NCBI GenBank assembly: GCA_905236375.1
Contig: CAJOOW010000021.1
Coordinates: 1-6,020, forward strand
Direction of reading: 5' to 3'
Length of the DNA: 6,020 bases
Origin: an uncultured Alphaproteobacteria bacterium
Lineage (GTDB): Bacteria > Pseudomonadota > Alphaproteobacteria > RUG11792
Position 1 is the first letter of the stretch. Each line of letters begins with the position of its first letter. This document shows positions 1 through 4,911 of this stretch, in pieces. The notes beneath the pieces were generated by a model. The model did not search any database. It was not told the origin of the DNA and saw only the letters and a list, made by a program, of their open reading frames with translations. The translations under genes and the position numbers were made by a program.

Positions 1-141
1 GTGGCAAATAATGTATTAACTGCTCAGAATCCAACACTAGCAACATCGACAGCAACGACAACTGCAGCTTCTGAGACTTTGGCAAATAAGCCAATGACTC
101 AGCAAAGCGTTGCGAATAATGTATTAACTGCTCAAAATCCA
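1..141 (+). repeat. Two in-frame 33-base direct repeats, period 108 bases
   Basis: Bases 1-33 and 109-141 differ at only three positions, and all three changes are synonymous. Both encode VANNVLTAQNP. The period is 36 codons. The first copy abuts the window edge, so the repeat unit may extend left and there may be more copies. The 25 codons between the copies are Thr/Ala/Ser-rich and contain ETLANKP, which could be a decayed variant of the LxANN-like core; that last point is only a suggestion. Confidence 0.8.
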
Positions 142-519
142 GCAGTATCGACTGGAATAAATAATCAAAGCAATAATTCAAATCCAAAACGCAGAATGTC
201 GTTAAAAACACTCGGGCAAAAAGTTATGAATCAATTGCCTCAACGACCAACAATGAAGTTTGCAAATACGGTTAAAGATGCTTTAGATGCAGTCCGGAAA
301 GGAGAATCTCAAGTTTTGACTGACAGCAATGGAAAACGAATAGTTTTGCCAAATGAAGTTATCGATTCATATGGCAAGGAAGTTCCTGCTTCATCTGTTG
401 TTGTGAATCTGCGTGATGACGCAGCAAAAACAAACCTAGCCAAATTTTGGTTAGATCAGGATAAGCCACAAAAACCGGATGTAGCAACAACAAATAATAA
501 AGCAACACCTTTGGCCTAA
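1..519 (+). CDS. Unknown protein with repeated low-complexity N-terminal part (5' partial)
   Basis: I do not recognise this gene. The 172 codons present end at TAA 517-519. The first codon is GTG at base 1, but it is probably not the start: the 11 residues it opens (VANNVLTAQNP) recur exactly at residues 37-47, where the valine is internal and preceded by QQS, and no ribosome site can be seen. The gene most likely begins left of the window. Residues 1-62 are rich in Thr, Ala, Asn, Gln and Ser and look disordered. A basic stretch follows (PKRRMSLK, about 62-69), then a more ordinary mixed segment to about residue 153 containing the stretch SNGKRIVLPNEVIDSYGKEVP, and finally a polar Lys/Asn/Thr tail. 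No membrane segment, signal peptide, catalytic motif or cysteine is visible. It converges on pgsA, and the two stop codons overlap. A secreted, structural or adaptor role is possible, but nothing here shows it. Confidence 0.6.
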   Translation: MANNVLTAQNPTLATSTATTTAASETLANKPMTQQSVANNVLTAQNPAVSTGINNQSNNSNPKRRMSLKTLGQKVMNQLPQRPTMKFANTVKDALDAVRKGESQVLTDSNGKRIVLPNEVIDSYGKEVPASSVVVNLRDDAAKTNLAKFWLDQDKPQKPDVATTNNKATPLA

Positions 520-1067
520 TCGTTTAAAATATGATTTTTGCAGTAGATTAGTCCGGAAATAATGGCGATGACTGAGGATATCCAAAGCATCGCCTCTCCT
601 ATTGCTAAAAGCCTCAATGAAGAATTTATCGAAGCCAAAAGTATGATTGCAATTGAAAACATCTGAGCTGCGGTTTTACATTTCGATAAAACAGATGTTT
701 TAAAATTGTGTCCTGAAAATTCAGTGGCATCGCGGATTCCAGAGATTATTATTTCCCGGCACAATATGATTGCAGCTGGAATAATTGCTATTTTAGAAAT
801 CATTTGAAAGCCGACTATGAACAAAATGGCAATTGAAACAACGATCTTATCAGCCAAAGGATCAAGCATTTGTCCGAGTTTTGTGCTTTGTTTAAAAGCT
901 CTTGCATAATATCCATCAAGATAATCCGTTATGCAACATAACAGAAAAATCACAAGAGACATCGTTTTTCCAAAACTTGAATCAAGAAAAAATCCCAAAG
1001 CAAAAATTGGGAGAAGGAACATTCTCGAAACGGTCAATGTATTTGGAACGGTGAAAAAGTCTTTCAT
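516..1067 (-). CDS. pgsA: CDP-diacylglycerol--glycerol-3-phosphate 3-phosphatidyltransferase (PGP synthase)
   Basis: This integral membrane enzyme transfers the phosphatidyl group from CDP-diacylglycerol to sn-glycerol 3-phosphate. The product is phosphatidylglycerophosphate, the first committed step to phosphatidylglycerol and cardiolipin. At 183 residues it has the usual family length. The full CDP-alcohol phosphotransferase signature D-x2-D-G-x2-A-R-x8-G-x3-D-x3-D is present: D48, D51, G52, A55, R56, G65, D69 and D73. The N-terminal VPNTLTVSRMFLLP (7-20) is the typical PgsA entry to the first helix. Hydrophobic helices lie near 15-28, 36-50, 75-100, 133-146 and 157-175. The ATG at 1067 overlaps the uvrC stop as ATGA, and AGGA sits seven bases upstream as a good ribosome site, so the start is firm and translation is probably coupled to uvrC. 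uvrC followed by pgsA is a well-known proteobacterial order, also found in E. coli. The TAG stop overlaps the stop of the convergent gene. Confidence 0.96.
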   Translation of the reverse strand: MKDFFTVPNTLTVSRMFLLPIFALGFFLDSSFGKTMSLVIFLLCCITDYLDGYYARAFKQSTKLGQMLDPLADKIVVSIAILFIVGFQMISKIAIIPAAIILCREIIISGIRDATEFSGHNFKTSVLSKCKTAAQMFSIAIILLASINSSLRLLAIGEAMLWISSVIAIISGLIYCKNHILND

Positions 1068-2890
1068 TTCTTTGTCCTAAAAAACTCAAAAATCGACAAT
1101 GCAGTCCCGCTATCGATTCCTTTTACCATTTTTAGGTCATCAATAGAAGCATTTTTTATAAGTTCAGCAGATCCGAAATGTTCCAATAGTAACTTTTTTC
1201 TAACATTGCCAACGGAATCTATTTGATCAAGAATTGATTTTGTCATTCCTCGACTTCGTTTCTTGCGATGAAAAGTTATAGCAGTTCTGTGGGCTTCATT
1301 CCTCAAAATGATCAAGAAGTTCAAAAGATCGCTGTTTCGACCCAAAATTTTTTCACTTCCATCTTCAAAAACAATCTTCTCATCTCCCATCCGGCGATCA
1401 TTTTGTTTTGCAATCCCAATAACTTTAACTTTTTCAGAAAGACCGAGATTCTTCAAAACTTCCATTGCGATATTCAACTGAGTTTTTCCGCCATCGATTA
1501 TGATAAGCTCCGGAATTTCTGGAATTCTTTTTGATTTAAACCTTTTTTCAAGAGAGAATCGCATCATTTGAATATCATCGCCACCTTGTGCCGTTTTGTC
1601 ATCAATATTGAATTTTCTGGCTTTGCTTTTTTGAATGGTTCCATTTTCGAAAACAACCATAACTCCGCAGGCATTTGTTCCTTGAATATGGCTATTATCA
1701 TAAGTTTCGATTCGATCAAGTTTCTCGATTCCAAGCAATTCGCAGAGCTCATTGATTTGTTTTTCATATTGATTTGTTTTTTCTCTCTGCAATTTCATCT
1801 TTGCATTTATTTCAGCCAAATCAATTATTTTTTTATAAATTCCGTTTTGTCCAAAGATAACCCGAACATTTGAATCATATGAGAGTTTGATGAATTCTGA
1901 AACTTCATCTGGGTTTTTTAATTCGAAATTTGTGACTATTGCGGACGGAGGAGTAACTGTTTTATAAAATTGCAAAATGAAAAGTTCTATGATTTCAGTA
2001 GGTTCTGATTCAATTATATTTTCAAGAATAAAACTTTCAGTTCCGACATTTTTCCCAGCTCTGAAAAAGGTTACGGCAACAGCCGCACAATCATTGTTTT
2101 TTGATATGGCTATGAAGTCAATTGAAGTCAAATTATCGATTTGGATATATTGCCTTGATTGAATTTCTGTTATCGCTTTTATCCTATCTCGAATAATTGC
2201 GGCTTGTTCGAAATCCATTTTTTTTGAAGCTTCATTCATTTGTTTCGTCAAAGTTTTTCTCGCAATTTCATCTTTGCCTTTTAAAAGATCTTTTGCTAAT
2301 TTGACATTTTCTGCATATTCATCTTTTGAAATCTTTTTAACACATGGCGCTGAACATCTTTTTATGAAATATTGCAAACAAGGTCTCTCTCGTCTTTCAA
2401 AAAATGTATCCGTGCAATTTCTGAGCAAAAAAGTTTTTTGAATAACTTTAATGGTTTCATCCAAGGCAGAAATTGCAGGATAAGGCCCATAGAAATTTTT
2501 ACCTTTTGGTTTCAAGGTTCTGTATTTATAAATCCTTGGAAATTCATGAGAATCATCAATGACGATATAAGGAAAAGTTTTGTCGTCTTTTAAGAGGACG
2601 TTATAAAAAGGCTTGAGAGTCTTTATCAGATTGTTTTCGAGAAGCAGTGATTCAATTTCAGAATTAACAACAATGAATTCAACAGAGGCTATATTTGAGA
2701 CCATCATCTTTGTTCTGGTTGCTAGTTGCTCGAAATGCGTATATGAAATCAGTCGATTCTTGAGATGTTTAGCTTTGCCTACATAAATGACCTTGCCTTT
2801 CTCATCGATCATTTTATAGACCCCAGGGCGCATACCAGCATCATTTGCGGCGGTCTTTATTATTTTTGCTATTTCTTCAAAAGCTTTCAA
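1064..2890 (-). CDS. uvrC: UvrABC excinuclease subunit C
   Basis: UvrC makes the 3' and 5' incisions around a lesion marked by UvrAB in cytoplasmic nucleotide-excision repair. At 608 residues it is full length. The GIY-YIG nuclease domain covers about 20-100, with GVY 23-25, YVG 36-38 and likely catalytic Y36, R46 and E85. Four cysteines, C159, C171, C179 and C183, have the C-x11-C-x7-C-x3-C spacing of the known iron-sulfur site. The UVR motif that meets UvrB lies near 205-240. The RNase H-like second nuclease domain carries D398 (YDNSH), D466 (IIIDGG) and H534 (NEAH), matching the E. coli catalytic residues. The tail (about 553-606) is the helix-hairpin-helix DNA-binding region. All key residues are intact. 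The start is unusual: the frame is closed by TAG at 2921-2923 and the only standard start codon above the conserved domain is TTG at 2888-2890. The next in-frame ATG (codon 20, at 2833) lies right at the GIY core and has no ribosome site. Confidence 0.96.
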   Translation of the reverse strand: MKAFEEIAKIIKTAANDAGMRPGVYKMIDEKGKVIYVGKAKHLKNRLISYTHFEQLATRTKMMVSNIASVEFIVVNSEIESLLLENNLIKTLKPFYNVLLKDDKTFPYIVIDDSHEFPRIYKYRTLKPKGKNFYGPYPAISALDETIKVIQKTFLLRNCTDTFFERRERPCLQYFIKRCSAPCVKKISKDEYAENVKLAKDLLKGKDEIARKTLTKQMNEASKKMDFEQAAIIRDRIKAITEIQSRQYIQIDNLTSIDFIAISKNNDCAAVAVTFFRAGKNVGTESFILENIIESEPTEIIELFILQFYKTVTPPSAIVTNFELKNPDEVSEFIKLSYDSNVRVIFGQNGIYKKIIDLAEINAKMKLQREKTNQYEKQINELCELLGIEKLDRIETYDNSHIQGTNACGVMVVFENGTIQKSKARKFNIDDKTAQGGDDIQMMRFSLEKRFKSKRIPEIPELIIIDGGKTQLNIAMEVLKNLGLSEKVKVIGIAKQNDRRMGDEKIVFEDGSEKILGRNSDLLNFLIILRNEAHRTAITFHRKKRSRGMTKSILDQIDSVGNVRKKLLLEHFGSAELIKNASIDDLKMVKGIDSGTALSIFEFFRTKK

Positions 2891-3006
2891 AGATCTTTCA
2901 TTTTGTCGTCCTTGAACGATCTAATTTTATCTTTTATTTCGGTCCATGTCTTCTGAAATTTCGGTGAATTGTATTCACTATAGAAAGAACGACGAGATCC
3001 AGACAA
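2887..3006 (-). CDS. Possible small ORF bridging the end of dgkA and the start of uvrC
   Basis: A 39-codon frame runs from TTG 3006 to TGA 2887, overlapping the last nine codons of dgkA in another frame and ending on the uvrC start codon. The predicted peptide is hydrophilic and rich in Lys, Asp, Ser and aromatic residues, with a stretch WTEIKDKIRSFKDDK that looks protein-like. Against it: no convincing ribosome site precedes the TTG, no ATG occurs until the last four codons, and the size is near what chance allows. If real, its job could be to carry ribosomes into uvrC. I would treat it as unproven. Confidence 0.15.
   Translation of the reverse strand: MSGSRRSFYSEYNSPKFQKTWTEIKDKIRSFKDDKMKDL
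2899..2913 (-). promoter_or_regulatory. Strong ribosome site serving an out-of-frame ATG just before uvrC
   Basis: Read leftward, AAGGA (2913-2909), seven bases and ATG (2901-2899) form the best translation start near uvrC. That ATG is not in the uvrC frame. It reads Met-Lys-Asp-Leu and stops at TGA (2889-2887), which overlaps the uvrC TTG as TTGA. AAGGA is 18 bases from the TTG, too far for normal initiation there. Ribosomes may therefore load at the ATG, terminate and restart at TTG. Alternatively, one base may be missing between the ATG and the TTG; one extra base there would join the ATG to uvrC in frame. Confidence 0.45.
2924..2952 (-). promoter_or_regulatory. Weak candidate sigma-70 promoter for uvrC-pgsA
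   Basis: In the only gap of the leftward gene row, AAGACA (2952-2947, four of six bases matching the -35 consensus) is followed after 17 bases by TAAAAT (2929-2924, five of six matching the -10 consensus). Transcription would start near 2917, just ahead of AAGGA. AT-rich DNA gives such matches by chance, so this is only a candidate for separate expression of uvrC-pgsA. Confidence 0.22.
2964..2978. repeat. Short perfect inverted repeat at the dgkA stop codon
   Basis: GTGAAT (2964-2969), three bases and ATTCAC (2973-2978) are perfect inverted arms that reach into the dgkA stop codon (2980-2978). The stem is six pairs with only two G-C pairs, and no U-run follows on the leftward transcript. It is therefore a poor terminator and could at most be a small protein-binding site or a weak hairpin. 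Its right arm is the first base pairs after the coding region of dgkA. Confidence 0.3.
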
Positions 3007-3325
3007 TGCCGAAATGAACCATCATGATGAAAGCTGCGGCGCTTCCAATATCTTTAGCTTTTTTCGATAATTCGTGTTTTTCAGGCCCAATTCGATCGAT
3101 TGTAGCTTCAATGGCTGAATTCAAAGCTTCTGCCAACAGAATTAACATATAAGAAGAAAATAAATATAATCTCATTGTCAGCAAAGTATCTCTGAATAGT
3201 TCAATAAAAATTAAGATTAGCAAAACAATCAATTCCTGCCTAAATGCTCGTTCTTTCAAAAGATATTTCAAACCGCTCATCGAATAGAAAAAGGCATTCT
3301 TAACAGCTTTTAAATCATCAATCAT
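2978..3325 (-). CDS. dgkA: Diacylglycerol kinase, small membrane type
   Basis: DgkA phosphorylates membrane diacylglycerol with ATP to give phosphatidic acid, returning it to phospholipid synthesis. The 115 residues fit the family (E. coli 122). The amphipathic N-terminal part contains KERAFRQE (24-31), and the hallmark segment from E66 to D92 is intact: EALNSAIEATIDR (66-78), then HELSKKAKDIGSAA (84-97). E25 and E73 correspond to the metal-binding glutamates and E66 to the catalytic glutamate of E. coli DgkA. Three hydrophobic helices lie near 32-45, 52-68 and 96-114, as expected. The protein ends where E. coli DgkA ends, so the C-terminus is complete. The ATG at 3325 overlaps the stop of the upstream transferase as ATGA, and GAGG five bases upstream is a good ribosome site. 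This placement fits recycling of the diacylglycerol that phosphoethanolamine transferases release; dgkA also travels beside the transferase gene mcr-3 on plasmids. Confidence 0.95.
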   Translation of the reverse strand: MIDDLKAVKNAFFYSMSGLKYLLKERAFRQELIVLLILIFIELFRDTLLTMRLYLFSSYMLILLAEALNSAIEATIDRIGPEKHELSKKAKDIGSAAAFIMMVHFGIVWISSFFL

Positions 3326-4911
3326 GGTCGCCTCATTTCAAAATTTAACTTCTTATTTTTTAGATCTTTTATGACCTTTATATATCCGGTCGTGCCGTTA
3401 TAATCCAAACCATCGATATAAAAAACATTCTCTTCTTGATTTGGATTAATTATTTCAAATCCCAAAACTTCTGCTAAAAGCTTGGCTATTTCATAGTGTG
3501 TCGGTTTAAAGATCTTTTTGAATTTTTTCATAAATGCTTCATCATTGCTTTGAGCAATGACAGGAATCTGCGCCGTTTTCGGATCCAAAACGCTGTGACC
3601 AAACCAGCCATGATATCCTTGGTGCTCATTATGATCAGATGCCCAAATTATATAAAATTTACCTTTAAATTTATTGAATCTGTTAAAAATCCGAGAAATG
3701 AGAGTATCGTTATACCTCATTGCGCTGTCATAAAGATCAATCCGAGGATTTTCTCCTCCACTAAAATAATGCTTATCAGGATAATCTTTAGGAAAAGTAT
3801 TTTGATAAGGAGTATGAACACATCTTTGATGGAGAATGATGAAATTTCGATCAGTAATCTCTTGTTGATCGATCAAAGTCAAAATATAGTCATCAACTAA
3901 TTCAGCTGCCTTTGAAAAATCAGATTCTTTTGTTCTCAAAACATCGATATATCTTGAACTTGTGTTGCAGACTGAATTAACCATATTCTTCGGGTCTGAA
4001 GCCAAATAAAATGTCTTAAATCCATTTTCTTTTGCAAATTTAAACAATGAAGTTTCTCCCGAATTGTTGAGTTTAATATTATCAGGTTCCCATATAACAT
4101 TGGCCATAAAACGCAAAGAGGATTTTGTACAAACGCCACCAGCTATTCCTTCAGTGAAGTAAAAATTCGATTCTTCTGCCAATCTTTTAAGATTTGGAGT
4201 CGTATCTCTCTCATATCCAAAAAGAGACATATGTTCTAAATTAGCGCTTTCGCCAAGAATATATACTATTGTAATTGGCTCATCATGAGGAATTCCAATG
4301 TTTTTGATTTCATAAGGTTTGTATTCTTGTGGCTTATAGTTGGTATAAAGAGATTTTACGAAAAGAGAAAAACTTTTTAATGTGTTTGAAATTGAAATTC
4401 TTCCTTCAATAGGGTATGGGATGCTTTTATGGCAATTGGCCTGATATGATTCATATATTGTGATCAGAAGAATCAAAGTCCCAATGATGGATCTTTTTAT
4501 CTTTATCTTCATTAAAAGCCAAATTAAGCAGAAAGGAATCAGAACTGTCGGGATAACTTTCCAGTGATCTTTTATGGCATCTTTTGCTCCAATCATCACA
4601 TCTTCATATTCAGCGGAAATCATTCCAAAGTCATATTGAGTTAAAAGCCTTCCAAAATAGGATAAACAAGAAAATTGCATCAATTGTAAAACCGCTAAAA
4701 TCGTTATGCAAATAATAGAAAACCAGCGATATTTGTTAAAAACCAATCCAATGCTTAAAGGCAAAATCAGATATCCAATTATTCTCCAATAGGAAGTGAC
4801 TTGGTAAGTCTCATGATATGTCGCAAAAATATAATCCGGAGCCATCAGCAAGATCATCATGCCAATAACAATTGCGATGCTTATTATGATGTTTCTAATT
4901 ATGGAAGTCAT
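3322..4911 (-). CDS. Phosphoethanolamine transferase-like membrane sulfatase-fold protein, EptA/CptA family (copy 1)
   Basis: This family moves phosphoethanolamine from phosphatidylethanolamine to an envelope acceptor (lipid A, core sugar, glucan or protein) on the periplasmic face. The 529 residues show five N-terminal membrane helices (about 4-26, 42-58, 62-82, 117-136, 138-155), then an alkaline-phosphatase-fold domain from about 212. Visible active-site residues are E221 in LGES, the likely nucleophile T262 in CTKSS, H366 in LHQRCVHTPY, D426-H427 in ASDHNE, and H439 exactly 13 residues after D426. These match the EptA pattern E240, T280, H383, D452/H453, H465. MSLFGYERDTTP (228-239) is a family landmark. 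Odd points: the usual DHGE reads DHNE, followed by a His- and Trp-bearing loop; the Cys before T262 lacks the usual partner a few residues on. The ATG at 4911 lies 17 bases inside the upstream paralogue, with AAGAGA about ten bases before it. The acceptor cannot be read from sequence. Confidence 0.88.
   Translation of the reverse strand: MTSIIRNIIISIAIVIGMMILLMAPDYIFATYHETYQVTSYWRIIGYLILPLSIGLVFNKYRWFSIICITILAVLQLMQFSCLSYFGRLLTQYDFGMISAEYEDVMIGAKDAIKDHWKVIPTVLIPFCLIWLLMKIKIKRSIIGTLILLITIYESYQANCHKSIPYPIEGRISISNTLKSFSLFVKSLYTNYKPQEYKPYEIKNIGIPHDEPITIVYILGESANLEHMSLFGYERDTTPNLKRLAEESNFYFTEGIAGGVCTKSSLRFMANVIWEPDNIKLNNSGETSLFKFAKENGFKTFYLASDPKNMVNSVCNTSSRYIDVLRTKESDFSKAAELVDDYILTLIDQQEITDRNFIILHQRCVHTPYQNTFPKDYPDKHYFSGGENPRIDLYDSAMRYNDTLISRIFNRFNKFKGKFYIIWASDHNEHQGYHGWFGHSVLDPKTAQIPVIAQSNDEAFMKKFKKIFKPTHYEIAKLLAEVLGFEIINPNQEENVFYIDGLDYNGTTGYIKVIKDLKNKKLNFEMRRP

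Noticed and set aside
1268..1873. Several + strand frames of 88-101 codons within uvrC.
   Set aside because: They mirror the intact uvrC frame, whose catalytic residues are all in place, and have no ribosome sites or recognisable domains.
2887..2901. CTT TGA before uvrC as a prfB-like programmed +1 frameshift.
   Set aside because: A +1 slip leads to the frame GAA AGC TTT TGA, which stops at once; uvrC is in the other frame, so a prfB-type shift would not produce UvrC.
2964..2978. The palindrome at the dgkA stop as an intrinsic terminator.
   Set aside because: The six-pair AT-rich stem has no following U-run on the leftward transcript.
2971..2990. TCACTATAG followed by AAAGA resembles the end of a T7 RNA polymerase promoter.
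   Set aside because: Only the 3' part matches, the upstream TAATACGAC part is absent, and the bases encode the end of DgkA. Coincidence is the simplest reading.
3496..3900. A 134-codon open frame on the + strand.
   Set aside because: It lies wholly antisense to the catalytic domain of copy 1, where the opposite frame encodes conserved metal ligands; it is a shadow of AT-rich coding DNA.
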